A stretch of 32,494 nt of DNA from positions 1 through 32,494 of IMG/VR virus record IMGVR_UViG_3300027708_000215, one strand, 5' to 3'. The translations under genes and the position numbers were made by a program. This DNA comes from a virus. The notes under the pieces were generated by a model, which was given only the letters and a program-made list of their open reading frames with translations, had not been told where the DNA came from and did not search any database. Of this stretch, positions 8,723 to 16,959 are shown one piece after another. The stretch's first letter is position 1; the number at the start of each line of letters is the position of its first letter.

Positions 8723-9121
8723 ATGTCACATTATGCAAAAGTAGTTGATGGCAAGGTAATACAAGTAATTGTGGCTGAAGCCGACTTTTTTAACACATTT
8801 GTTGATTCTAGCCCTGGCAATTGGATTCAAACTTCTTACAATACTCGTGCTAATCAGCATCCTGAAGGCCGCCCTTTGCGTGGCAATTATGCTGGTATCG
8901 GTTATACATACGACCAAAAGAACGATGTATTCTATGCTCCACAACCTTTCCCAAGCTGGGTATTGAATGAAACTAATTGGACATGGGAAGCGCCAATACC
9001 TATGCCTAAAGATGACAAAGTATATACATGGGATGAAGCCACTAAAACTTGGTCAGAAATAAATCTTGGCTCAAATAGCACAATTATTTCTAATACTGCT
9101 GGCTTAACCATTACCCTATAA
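8723..9121 (+). CDS. Phage structural/fibre-associated protein, YAGIGYTYD family
   Basis: A 132-residue protein. It begins MSHYAKVVDGKVIQVIVAE and holds NWIQTSYNTR, then LRGNYAGIGYTYD near residue 53, followed by an FxPQPxPSW-like stretch and W-rich loops (NWTWEAP, VYTWDEATKTW). This combination is widespread in marine and freshwater phages, cyanophages included, where it lies near tail fibre genes and its role is not known. A good site (AAAGGGAAAAC) precedes the ATG. The position directly behind the fibre gene supports a virion or fibre-assembly role. Confidence 0.75.
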   Translation: MSHYAKVVDGKVIQVIVAEADFFNTFVDSSPGNWIQTSYNTRANQHPEGRPLRGNYAGIGYTYDQKNDVFYAPQPFPSWVLNETNWTWEAPIPMPKDDKVYTWDEATKTWSEINLGSNSTIISNTAGLTITL

Positions 9122-9777
9122 TGTTAGGTTTTAGACCGTTTTCGACTAATCCGATATCGGATATACAACTACCAGTTATTACTGGGGTTATATCTGTTAC
9201 TGACCAAAACGATACGGCTAGTATTAATGGTAATGTCCTGTCCTCTGGCGTTATTAATGCCACAGACCAAAACGATACTGCAACCATTACTGGTACTGTA
9301 GTTGCTGGTGATATTACAGGCACAATAAGTGCTACAGACGAAAATGACACAGCTAATATCCAAGGTCAAAATGGCATAGTTGTTATAGATACCCATGATG
9401 GCTTTACCAAACAAGAATATGACCGTTTAAAACGCATACAAAAGAAAATTGCCCAGGCAGAGCGTAAAAAGCTAGATGCCTACAGGCAAGCTCAAGAATC
9501 TCGTAAGGCTGGAATCAAGGAGTTAATTGACCCAACTCCTAAGAGCAAACAAAAAGAAAATAAAGTACAATCCAATCAAGAAGTTAGCGCTGATATACCG
9601 TCAGACTTAACGAAATTTGACGATACCATCGCTAGACTTGTTAAAGAACAAGAACAACTGGTACAAGCAGCTTTTTATAGAAACGAACTGGCAAGAATTC
9701 AAACCCAGTTAGCTATATTAGAAGCCAAACGTGTACAAGACCTAGACGATGAGGAAGCATTATTACTACTAATATAG
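9121..9777 (+). CDS. Repeat-bearing structural protein with coiled-coil tail
   Basis: A 218-residue protein of two parts. Residues 20-85 contain three degenerate repeats: TDQNDTASING (27-37), TDQNDTATITG (48-58) and TDENDTANIQG (72-82), spaced 21 and 24 residues, giving a likely small beta fold with Asp-rich turns. Residues 95-218 are strongly charged helix, likely coiled coil. It starts inside the stop of the previous gene (TAATG) with no clear ribosome binding site. Its 3' end overlaps the open frame of the glycosyltransferase. A virion-associated role is inferred from position. I know no family with this exact repeat. Confidence 0.65.
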   Translation: MLGFRPFSTNPISDIQLPVITGVISVTDQNDTASINGNVLSSGVINATDQNDTATITGTVVAGDITGTISATDENDTANIQGQNGIVVIDTHDGFTKQEYDRLKRIQKKIAQAERKKLDAYRQAQESRKAGIKELIDPTPKSKQKENKVQSNQEVSADIPSDLTKFDDTIARLVKEQEQLVQAAFYRNELARIQTQLAILEAKRVQDLDDEEALLLLI

Positions 9778-10670
9778 ACCCCATACAGCAACACACGCTT
9801 GCTTACCAGCATTTACACGCTGGCAGATACGAACAAGGCTTTAAACTTCTAGAATACCGATGGCATCCCAAGGTAATGGAGTTTGCACCTATTCCATATA
9901 AGAAAAGTCCTGAAAATGTCCGTGTTTGGCGTGGTGAATCGCTGTTAAACAAGTCTATTTGTGTCCAAATGGAGCAAGGATTTGGCGATATTATTCAATT
10001 TGCTCGATTTTTACCAGCTTTAAAGGTATTGGGAGCTAAAAAGCTAATAGTTTTACAAGAAAGCTCATTGCATACCTTACTTGGGCAAATGGAATGTGTA
10101 GATGTATTTACAAATGAAGTAAATACTGGCGAAGCTACTCAATGTGACTACTGGATTGGTTCACTTTCTTTGCCTTACTACATTTCTTTATGTATGCCTT
10201 ATGTTAGAAACCTATTTCCAATCTCTAAAGATAAGATTGTAGGCTCTGAAGGCTATTTAGATGTAGTGACTAGCTTTATTCCTAAGAAAATAGGGGTAAA
10301 TTGGAACTGCGCTAGGACTCAGCAATACTATTCTAGGTCAATATTGCCCAATGAAATGCTAGATTTAACAGGCTCAGACGCCTATTCCTTATCTGTTGAG
10401 AGTAATGGCCCATTTATCCCATTGCCTGAAGATGGTTGGAAGAAAGATTGGCATAAGTTTGCTCGCCATGTAAAGGCGCTTAAAGGCGTTGTTTGCGTAG
10501 ATACTGCTACCACCCATGTGGCTGCCGCTATGGGCGTAAAAGTCATTGTATTGCTTCCTAAAGACCAGTTTCATTGCTGGCGTTGGAAAAACGCAAAATG
10601 GTATGACTCAGTAACCCTTTTAAAACCAGACGAATATCACAAAGTCCCTGAAATCATAAGGAGTTGGTAA
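9762..10670 (+). CDS. GT9-like (heptosyltransferase-type) glycosyltransferase, probable non-AUG start
   Basis: The first ATG in frame is at 9876 and would give 264 residues. The frame is open from 9753, and the residues before that ATG, including LAYQHLHAGRYEQGFKLLEY, match the TPR-like start of heptosyltransferase-like proteins, so the gene must begin upstream. No ATG, GTG or TTG occurs there. ATT 9762, five bases after GAGGAA (9751-9756), is my best guess, giving 302 residues. Counting from 9876, MEQGFGDIIQFARFLP at 32-47 and DTATTHVAAAMG from 209 fit the nucleotide-sugar-binding parts of glycosyltransferase family 9. It may transfer a sugar to a phage structural protein or host surface glycan. 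The neighbours are virion genes. GT-B type activity is likely but the substrate is unknown. Confidence 0.78.
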   Translation: MTTNIDPIQQHTLAYQHLHAGRYEQGFKLLEYRWHPKVMEFAPIPYKKSPENVRVWRGESLLNKSICVQMEQGFGDIIQFARFLPALKVLGAKKLIVLQESSLHTLLGQMECVDVFTNEVNTGEATQCDYWIGSLSLPYYISLCMPYVRNLFPISKDKIVGSEGYLDVVTSFIPKKIGVNWNCARTQQYYSRSILPNEMLDLTGSDAYSLSVESNGPFIPLPEDGWKKDWHKFARHVKALKGVVCVDTATTHVAAAMGVKVIVLLPKDQFHCWRWKNAKWYDSVTLLKPDEYHKVPEIIRSW

Positions 10671-11068
10671 TGGCATTAGTAAAAATCACAGTTACTTGCA
10701 ATCATTGTAAGCATGACCACGAAGAATACGATGAATCTAAGATGGATGACAGAGAAAAGTACCTTTCTTACTGGAATTTGCCATTTGAAGGCGAAGAAGC
10801 TGATAAGGCTTGGGCGCAAAAGCAAGAAATGACCCCAAAAGAAACCGCAATGGTTATGTCTGACATTGATGGCTATGTTTCCCAGGTTGATGGCTCATGG
10901 ATTAAAAGCCGTAGCCAGCATAGAAGCCATTTAAAACAGCACAAAATGATTGAATTAGGTAATGATGTGCCACAGCAACATAAAGCAATTGAAATCAACA
11001 AACAATCTAATGAAGCAAGAAAGCGTCAAATTGCTGAACTAACTTATGCAAAACTTAACTACCGATAG
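10670..11068 (+). CDS. Conserved phage protein before scaffold
   Basis: A 132-residue protein with start ATG 10670, six bases after AAGGAG; the upstream TTG 10664 is less likely. Residues 5-15 hold CNHCKHDHE, a possible half zinc site, with no second Cys pair. The centre contains MTPKETAMVMSDIDGYVS and SRSQHRSHLKQH, a pattern I associate with a podoviral protein found next to scaffold and capsid genes. Stop/start overlap with the glycosyltransferase (TAATG) shows coupling. The function is unknown; a virion-assembly role is inferred. Confidence 0.65.
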   Translation: MALVKITVTCNHCKHDHEEYDESKMDDREKYLSYWNLPFEGEEADKAWAQKQEMTPKETAMVMSDIDGYVSQVDGSWIKSRSQHRSHLKQHKMIELGNDVPQQHKAIEINKQSNEARKRQIAELTYAKLNYR

Positions 11069-11076
11069 GAATAGAT

Positions 11077-12141
11077 ATGTCAGAAGAATTAGACCGTAGG
11101 TCATTAATAGAAGCAGCAATGGAACAAGCTGAAGAAGGTTCTTTGGAAGCACCAGAGGAGAAAGAAATTGAAGTCGTTGAAGATGATATTTCCGAAGAAT
11201 CTGCTCAAGAGAAAGCTCGAAATGAAAAAGGGCAATTTACTAAGCAAGAAGAACAACAAAAAAGTGAAGATGATGAACTTAATGTTGCAACGCAACAAGA
11301 GGATACAGAGGAACAAGTAACCTATAAGCGCCCTACTACCTGGAAAAAAGAATACAAAGAAATCTGGGACAAAATGGAAAAGGGTGAACAAATTAATAAG
11401 GATGACTTTGTTAAATTTGCCGAATACGCTAACCAGCGTGAGTCAGAATACCAAAGAGGTGTAAGCACTTATAAGGCTGAAGCTGATGAAGCTCGCTCTT
11501 TAAAAGAAGCAATTACCCCATTTGTACCTGAGTTAGAGCAGCAAGGAATTAATCCTGCTGCTTGGATTAACAATCTAGGTCGGGCGCACATGGTGTTATC
11601 AAAAGCACCGTATGAGCAAAAAGTTCAATTGTTTCATAAACTTGCGGCAGATTATGGTATACAATTAAACAATAATGGTCAGGCACAACAGCTTGACCCT
11701 TACGCTCAACAGTTAATGAGTCAGCTTGCAAGAGTCAACCAAGAGGTTTCGACTATCAAAGGTAGATTCGCACAAGAAGAAAATCAAAGGCTAATGGGTG
11801 AGATTGAAAGTTTTAAAAGTGGTGGTAAAGCACCGCATTTTGAATTGGTTAGGGAAGAAATGGCTCAACTACTTGAGCTAGGGAAGGCCCAAGACCTTGA
11901 ATCGGCTTATAAGATAGCTGTTCGCATTAACGATGAAGCATGGTCGCTTGAGCAAGAGAAACTCATCTCTACCGCTAAGCAACAAGCCTCAAAGTCGCAA
12001 CAGGTAGCTAAAGCTAAGGCTGCTGCTGTTAGTCCTCGTTCCGTTACTCCTAACGGTCAAGTGTCAAGCGGTGCAGATAAAAAGGATAGAAGGTCTTTAT
12101 TGGCAGAACAAATTGAAGCCAATGGAGGCTCTAGGGTTTAA
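11077..12141 (+). CDS. Head scaffolding protein (putative)
   Basis: A 354-residue, highly acidic and helical protein directly before the major capsid gene. The first 90 residues are almost entirely Glu, Asp, Gln and Lys. The middle has a folded helical part (about 95-200: PTTWKKEYKEIWDKMEKGE and PELEQQGINPAAWI), and the C-terminus is basic (VAKAKAAAVSPRSV near 312-325). Acid N-terminus, helical body and basic C-terminus are the usual scaffold layout, the C-terminus contacting the coat protein. It should drive procapsid assembly and then leave the head. AGGAATAG precedes the ATG. Confidence 0.85.
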   Translation: MSEELDRRSLIEAAMEQAEEGSLEAPEEKEIEVVEDDISEESAQEKARNEKGQFTKQEEQQKSEDDELNVATQQEDTEEQVTYKRPTTWKKEYKEIWDKMEKGEQINKDDFVKFAEYANQRESEYQRGVSTYKAEADEARSLKEAITPFVPELEQQGINPAAWINNLGRAHMVLSKAPYEQKVQLFHKLAADYGIQLNNNGQAQQLDPYAQQLMSQLARVNQEVSTIKGRFAQEENQRLMGEIESFKSGGKAPHFELVREEMAQLLELGKAQDLESAYKIAVRINDEAWSLEQEKLISTAKQQASKSQQVAKAKAAAVSPRSVTPNGQVSSGADKKDRRSLLAEQIEANGGSRV

Positions 12142-12180
12142 CTTAGTCTAATTTTGGACAATTTTTAAAGGATAATTATC

Positions 12181-13161
12181 ATGGCATTTGCTAACTCAGC
12201 AATCACCGATATTATCGCTACAACCATTCAAAGTCGTAGCGGTGAATTGGCAGACAACTTAACACAAAACAACGCAATTCTTCAGCGTCTTAGCTCAAAA
12301 GGCAATGTTCGGAATTTCAGCGGGGGAAATGTCATCCTCGAGGAAATCATGTACAACGACCCAAATACTAACAACGCTAACTCATATAGCGGTTACGAAG
12401 TATTGAACATTGCTCCAGATAGCCCTATCTCTGCTGCTCAGTTCAAAATTTCACAGTACGCAGACGCAGTAACAATGTCTGGTTTGGAAATGTTGCAAAA
12501 CAGCTCTAAAGAAGCAATCATTGACTTGCTAGATGGTCGTATGCAAGTTTCCGAAGCTCGCCTTCTAAACCGTATCTCTGGTGACTTGTTCCTAGACGGT
12601 ACAGGTAACGGTGGTAAGAACTTAGATGGTTTGGCTGCTGCTGTTTCTTCTACTCCTACAACTGGTACATACGGTGGTATTAACCGTGCTAACTGGACTT
12701 TCTGGCAGAACGTTGCTACAACAGGTACAACTATCACTACATCAAACATCTTGGCTAAGATGACTTCTACAGCTATTCAATTAGTTCGTGGAACAGACAA
12801 AGCTGACTTGATTGTTGCTGATAACAACTTCTACAGCCTGTATGTACAGTCATTGCAAGCTATTCAGCGTATCGCTTCTGAAGAAGCTGGCGCTGCTGGT
12901 TTTGCTTCCCTCAAGTTCTACGGTGGCGGTACTTCTGCTGACGTAGTATTGGGTGGTGGTTATGGCAATGAGCAACCTTCTAACACAATGTACTTCTTGA
13001 ACACCAACTACATCTTCTTACGCCCACACAAAGAGCGTAACTTTGTACCTATTGGTGGTGAGCGTCAGTCTATTAACCAAGACGCAATCGTGAAGTTATA
13101 CGGTTGGGCTGGTAACTTGACTGCTTCTAACAGCTTCTTGCAAGGCATTATGACTAACTAA
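12181..13161 (+). CDS. Major capsid protein
   Basis: A 326-residue coat protein behind the scaffold gene. It contains ITDIIATTIQSRSGELADNL at the N-terminus, a GGNVILEEIMYNDP block, FLDGTGNGGKNLDGLAAA (about 138-155), and C-terminal HKERNFVPIGGERQSINQDA, consistent with HK97-fold coat proteins of podoviruses. AAAGGA lies eight bases before the ATG. The codons look more C-ending (AAC, TTC, GAC) than in neighbours, as often seen in highly expressed coat genes. A likely terminator follows directly at the stop. No N-terminal delta domain is obvious, which fits the separate scaffold gene. Confidence 0.9.
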   Translation: MAFANSAITDIIATTIQSRSGELADNLTQNNAILQRLSSKGNVRNFSGGNVILEEIMYNDPNTNNANSYSGYEVLNIAPDSPISAAQFKISQYADAVTMSGLEMLQNSSKEAIIDLLDGRMQVSEARLLNRISGDLFLDGTGNGGKNLDGLAAAVSSTPTTGTYGGINRANWTFWQNVATTGTTITTSNILAKMTSTAIQLVRGTDKADLIVADNNFYSLYVQSLQAIQRIASEEAGAAGFASLKFYGGGTSADVVLGGGYGNEQPSNTMYFLNTNYIFLRPHKERNFVPIGGERQSINQDAIVKLYGWAGNLTASNSFLQGIMTN

Positions 13162-13187
13162 AAAAGTAGGTGGAAACCCCTATTTTT
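13161..13187 (+). terminator. Probable intrinsic terminator after major capsid gene
   Basis: The last stop base and the following bases fold as AAAAGTAGG, then T bulge and GG, loop AAA, CCCCTATTTTT. The stem has four GC pairs near the loop, flanking A/T pairs, and a run of five T. It would end or attenuate the capsid transcript on the + strand. Confidence 0.6.
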
Positions 13188-13215
13188 AGTCAATTTAACT
13201 AATAAAGGAAATATC

Positions 13216-13515
13216 ATGGCATATACCATTACACCCCTATCAGGGATTGATTTTAACGACACAACAACCGTAGCTGAAATTGCAACAACTGGCGGTACAG
13301 CTCCACAATTCGGCCCAACTGGAGCAGAAGTATTTGGCTCTGATGGTCGCCGTTATGTATGGGCAAAAGCTGGTGCAACTATTACTGGCACAACTGGCGT
13401 TTGCTCTATTAACTCTACTACTTTTGTAGTGGCTGCAACTGGTGGAAGCTATTTATCCCCAGCAGTAGCAATGGGTTCTGGAGATTATGGCTGGTTCAGC
13501 TATGCTTCTGTTTAA
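13216..13515 (+). CDS. Head decoration/fibre-like protein (putative)
   Basis: A 99-residue, mainly beta protein rich in Gly, Thr and Ala. It contains PLSGIDFNDTTTVAEI, DGRRYVWAKAGATITG (about 52-68) and a C-terminal GDYGWFSYASV. The DGR-Y-V-AKAGA pattern is common in small proteins following phage coat genes. Copy number is probably high, because the gene sits in its own segment between two terminators with an excellent site (AAAGGAAATATC) before ATG. It is likely a head decoration protein; direct proof is not in the sequence. Confidence 0.65.
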   Translation: MAYTITPLSGIDFNDTTTVAEIATTGGTAPQFGPTGAEVFGSDGRRYVWAKAGATITGTTGVCSINSTTFVVAATGGSYLSPAVAMGSGDYGWFSYASV

Positions 13516-13534
13516 GTTTTAATTGTAGTACCTT

Positions 13535-13570
13535 GGGATTCCCTCAAAAGGGGAGTCCCTTTTTCTTTTT
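13535..13570 (+). terminator. Intrinsic terminator after decoration gene
   Basis: GGGATTCCC (13535-13543), a loop of about six bases, then GGGGAGTCCC (13550-13559) and TTTTTC plus further T. The stem has one T-G wobble and mostly GC pairs, followed by a T-run, as in a strong intrinsic terminator on the + strand. It separates the coat/decoration segment from the connector genes. Confidence 0.75.
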
Positions 13571-13597
13571 AACAACCTAATCCCTTAGGAGAATTAA

Positions 13598-14218
13598 ATG
13601 GCTATTGAATCAGATGTCCGTAATGCGGATTCGCAGTTAACAGTACGCTTTTATAAGCGCCCAGTAGAAATCAAAGATGAAACTCTTGCCCAAGGCAGAC
13701 CAATCTTTAAAGAGATGGATTTCATCACCATTATGACCCCAGGCGACCAGCTTAATATCATTGATACTATTGCTGAAGATAGGCATAAACGCAGATTTCC
13801 ACTACATTGGGCTGATTATCAGAACAAAACTGGAAACCATGAAGGCTTTATAGGAACTCCTCTGTCAGAATGGCCTTTATTGACTATGGGACAAGCTGAA
13901 GAACTCAAAGGCATCAAATTTTATACTGTAGAAGCGGTGGCTAATTGCGGCGACCAACAATTACAGCGTATTGGCATGATTGCTGGTATGTCACCCTATG
14001 CTTTTAGGGACAAAGCCAAGGCTTTTCTGTCTGTAGCCAATCAAACGGCTGATATTTCTAAGCGAGAAGAAGAAGTAGCGCAATTGCGTGAAGAAAATGC
14101 TAAAATTAAAGCAGAAACAGACGCAAAGCTGGCTGAGATGCAATCTCAGATGACTGCTCTACTTGCCGCTGTTGGAACTAAAAAACCACGCAAAACCAAG
14201 GTAGAAACAGAGGCTTAA
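13598..14218 (+). CDS. Conserved virion-associated protein with coiled-coil end
   Basis: A 206-residue protein. Residues 1-145 form a globular domain with VRFYKRPVEIKDE, FITIMTPGDQLNIIDTIA, PLHWADYQNK and GTPLSEWPLLTMGQAEELKG. The GTPL-(E)-WP-L-(T)-x(4)-EEL pattern followed by FYTVE recurs in proteins encoded after coat genes in many podophages; I recall it only as uncharacterised. Residues 146-190 are a coiled coil; the end is basic (KKPRKTK). The good site TTAGGAG sits before ATG. A head or connector role is inferred from position. Confidence 0.65.
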   Translation: MAIESDVRNADSQLTVRFYKRPVEIKDETLAQGRPIFKEMDFITIMTPGDQLNIIDTIAEDRHKRRFPLHWADYQNKTGNHEGFIGTPLSEWPLLTMGQAEELKGIKFYTVEAVANCGDQQLQRIGMIAGMSPYAFRDKAKAFLSVANQTADISKREEEVAQLREENAKIKAETDAKLAEMQSQMTALLAAVGTKKPRKTKVETEA

Positions 14219-14219
14219 T

Positions 14220-15131
14220 ATGTCATTAACGATGCTAGAACTTGTACAGCAAACTGCAAGCGAGCTTAATTTAGCCGTACCAGTTTCTGTAGCTGGAAAC
14301 CCTAATCAAGATGTACAGCAGATTTTAGCGCTGATGAATGGTTCTGGCTATGACTTGCTTAAAGAATACGATTGGCAAGCATTACAAGTTCAGTATCGTT
14401 TTTACACTCAAGCTATTACAACAAACGCTACAACGGTCAATGGTTCTACTACATTGACTGTTCCTAGCAGTACAGATATTAGTGGCGTTACAAGCCAATG
14501 GCAAGTTACTGGCTATAACATCAACCAAGATACTTATGTAGTGTCGGCAAACAACACTACCAAGCAAATTGTATTAAGCCAAATGGCTAATGGTACAGGC
14601 ACAGGCTCGATTGTATTGGCTCAGACTGCTTACAACTTGCCAGCCGACTTTGAAACCATTACAGACCGCACGATGTGGGATAAGACGAAACATTGGGAAA
14701 TGTTGGGAGGTGAAGATGCTCAACAATGGCAATGGCTAAAGTCTGGTTATATTTCAACTGGCCCAAGAATTAGATGGCGCATATTGGATAACCAATTCCA
14801 AATATGGCCTCCTATGAATACCAATGAGTATTTAGGGTGGGAATATCGTTCTAAAGGTTGGGCAAGAAGCGCCACAGGCGAAGTGAAGAATAAGTTTACT
14901 GCTGATAGCGATACTACGGTTTTTGATGACCGTATTATGGTTTTATCTACCAAACTCAAATACTTCCAAATTAAATCATTTGATACGACTGCGTTGACAG
15001 CCGATTACAACCGTTATTTATCTGTTGCTAAAGCTAACGATAAAGGCTCTCCAAATCTATCATTTGCGCCTTACCCAAGCAAGGTGCTTATTGGTTACGC
15101 TAATATTCCAGATACAGGGTATGGTTCATAA
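14220..15131 (+). CDS. Head-tail adaptor/tail tube-like connector protein
   Basis: A 303-residue protein. It starts with a helix MLELVQQTASELNLAVPVSV and a second one ending DLLKEYDWQALQ (residues 1-56). That helical start, a beta insert of about 80 residues (65-140, TTVNGSTTLTVPSSTDISG onwards), then a W-rich domain (NLPADFETITDRTMWD to LGWEYRSKGW) match the podoviral adaptor (gp4/gp6-like) that docks on the portal. The long Thr/Ser-rich insert probably forms an immunoglobulin-like beta module. It begins one base after the previous stop. Confidence 0.75.
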   Translation: MSLTMLELVQQTASELNLAVPVSVAGNPNQDVQQILALMNGSGYDLLKEYDWQALQVQYRFYTQAITTNATTVNGSTTLTVPSSTDISGVTSQWQVTGYNINQDTYVVSANNTTKQIVLSQMANGTGTGSIVLAQTAYNLPADFETITDRTMWDKTKHWEMLGGEDAQQWQWLKSGYISTGPRIRWRILDNQFQIWPPMNTNEYLGWEYRSKGWARSATGEVKNKFTADSDTTVFDDRIMVLSTKLKYFQIKSFDTTALTADYNRYLSVAKANDKGSPNLSFAPYPSKVLIGYANIPDTGYGS

Positions 15132-15133
15132 TT

Positions 15134-16891
15134 ATGGCGGTCGCTAAACCACAAACCGCCCTTACTACCTCCATTACTTCACCTATTGGTGGTTGGAACG
15201 CTAGGGATTCTGTATCATCAATGCCTCCTACTGATGCGGTTACATTGACCAATTTATACCCTACGCCTACTGATGTAGTGTTAAGAAAAGGGTATTCTAA
15301 GCGCTCTATTGGCATTACTGGCTTTGTAAATAGCTTAATGAACTATGCTGGCCCAAGTAGCCAAAAACTATTTGCTGCCGCAGGAACAAGCATTTATAAC
15401 GCTGATACGGCTACTGCTACCGTTTCTTACGCTATCACTAACGACAAACTTCAGCATATAAACATTAGTACGGCTGGAGGTCATTTTTTAGTTGCTTGCA
15501 ATGGTGCAGACGCTACTATGGTCTATGACGGTACTAGCTGGTTTAGCATTGCCCCAACAAGCACAGCTCAAACCATTAACTCGATTACTTATGTAACTAC
15601 AACTGCCACATTAACTACAGCTATTGCTCATGGTTTATTAACTGGCAATAAAGTAACTATTGCTGGTGCAAGCCCTGCTGCATATAACGGCACATATACC
15701 ATTACAGTAACTGGTGCTAATACTTTTACTTACACAATGGCTAGTAACCCTGGCGCTAATGCCACAACAGTAGGCACTTATACTGTTTTGTATGCAATTA
15801 CAGGTGTTAACAGCAACAAGTTTATACAAGTAAACTTATTTAAAAACCGCTTATTCTTTACCGAAAAAGACAATTTAAAAGTATGGTATTTGCCTGTTAA
15901 CCAAATTGCAGGGGCAGCCACTTCTCTTGATTTTGGTGGTATTGCTCGTAATGGTGGTTTCTTGCAAGCAATGGCTACATGGACATTAGATGCTGGTCAA
16001 GGTTCTGATGACTACGCAGTATTTATTACCAACATGGGCGAGATTATTGTCTATAACGGTACAGACCCTGATACGGCAGCAACATGGGCGCTTAAAGGCG
16101 TATGGCAATTAGGTTATGTATTTAGCCGTAGATGCTTTTATAAGTTTGCTGGTGACATCCTATTGCTTACCCAAGATGGTTTAGTACCATTGGCTTCTGC
16201 ATTGCAATCTAGCCGTCTAGACCCTAGGATTAACCTTACCGATAAGATTTTCTTTGCAATTTCTTTAGCAGCAGATACTTATTCTACTGAGTTTGGTTGG
16301 CAAGCTATTTACTTTGCCAAGCCTAATATGCTTCTTATTAACATTCCTAATCCTAATGGTGCAGAGCAATATATAATGCACACAATTAGTAAGGCTTGGT
16401 GCAATTTCACAGGAATTAATGCTAAGTGTTTTGAATTAAGTGGTGATGATTTGTATTTTGGCGGCAATGGCTTTGTAGGTAAGTTTTTTGATACTAATGC
16501 TGATAATGGCGGTCAAATATCAGCTACTTGTCAACAAGCCTATAGCTATTTTGACACTCCAGGTCAACAAAAACGCTTTACATTAGTTCGCCCTACATTC
16601 TTGGTAGATGTGGGAGCGCCTGGTATTTATTGCGGTATTAATACAGACTTCCAAACCCAAAATAACCTTGGAAAAGTATCTTTTGAAACAAATCCAACTA
16701 CTACAGCCGTATGGGATGTAGCAACATGGGATAACGATGTATGGGCTGGTAACTTGGTTATTTCAAGAAACTGGCAAGGAGTAACAGGTTTAGGCTATGC
16801 AGGCGGTCTTAACTTGAATATGGTTTCAGCAGGAATTGATGTACATTGGCTTTCCACCGACTATGTCATGGAAAAAGGGTCTGTAATTTAA
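15134..16891 (+). CDS. Tail nozzle/tail hub-type protein (putative)
   Basis: A 585-residue, beta-rich protein next to the adaptor. It carries PIGGWNARDSVSSMPP and AVTLTNLYPTPTDVVLRKGY at the start, and AGGHFLVACNGADATMVYDG (114-132), features seen in podoviral tail nozzle or beta-propeller-like tail proteins. Residues 144-218 look like an inserted immunoglobulin-like domain (AIAHGLLTGNKVTIAGASP, then YNGTYTITVTGANTFTYTM). The remainder has many W and aromatic beta strands. It probably forms the short tail below the connector. The length fits tail nozzle proteins (about 550-800). Confidence 0.7.
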   Translation: MAVAKPQTALTTSITSPIGGWNARDSVSSMPPTDAVTLTNLYPTPTDVVLRKGYSKRSIGITGFVNSLMNYAGPSSQKLFAAAGTSIYNADTATATVSYAITNDKLQHINISTAGGHFLVACNGADATMVYDGTSWFSIAPTSTAQTINSITYVTTTATLTTAIAHGLLTGNKVTIAGASPAAYNGTYTITVTGANTFTYTMASNPGANATTVGTYTVLYAITGVNSNKFIQVNLFKNRLFFTEKDNLKVWYLPVNQIAGAATSLDFGGIARNGGFLQAMATWTLDAGQGSDDYAVFITNMGEIIVYNGTDPDTAATWALKGVWQLGYVFSRRCFYKFAGDILLLTQDGLVPLASALQSSRLDPRINLTDKIFFAISLAADTYSTEFGWQAIYFAKPNMLLINIPNPNGAEQYIMHTISKAWCNFTGINAKCFELSGDDLYFGGNGFVGKFFDTNADNGGQISATCQQAYSYFDTPGQQKRFTLVRPTFLVDVGAPGIYCGINTDFQTQNNLGKVSFETNPTTTAVWDVATWDNDVWAGNLVISRNWQGVTGLGYAGGLNLNMVSAGIDVHWLSTDYVMEKGSVI

Positions 16892-16959
16892 TGATTTACA
16901 AGGGTATAATCGGATTGTGCCGATTCCTTGGTTTCAATATATATATTTAGGAGCAAGGA

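Noticed and set aside
9753-9777. Programmed frameshift joining the repeat protein to the glycosyltransferase
   Set aside because: No X-XXY-YYZ slippery heptamer lies in the overlap. A non-AUG start with GAGGAA is simpler, though homologues should decide.
16892-16959. TATAAT and an AATCGG/CCGATT hairpin between tail and ejection genes
   Set aside because: The best -35 (TGTAAT) at 17 bases is poor, and no T-run follows the six-pair hairpin, so neither promoter nor terminator is supported.
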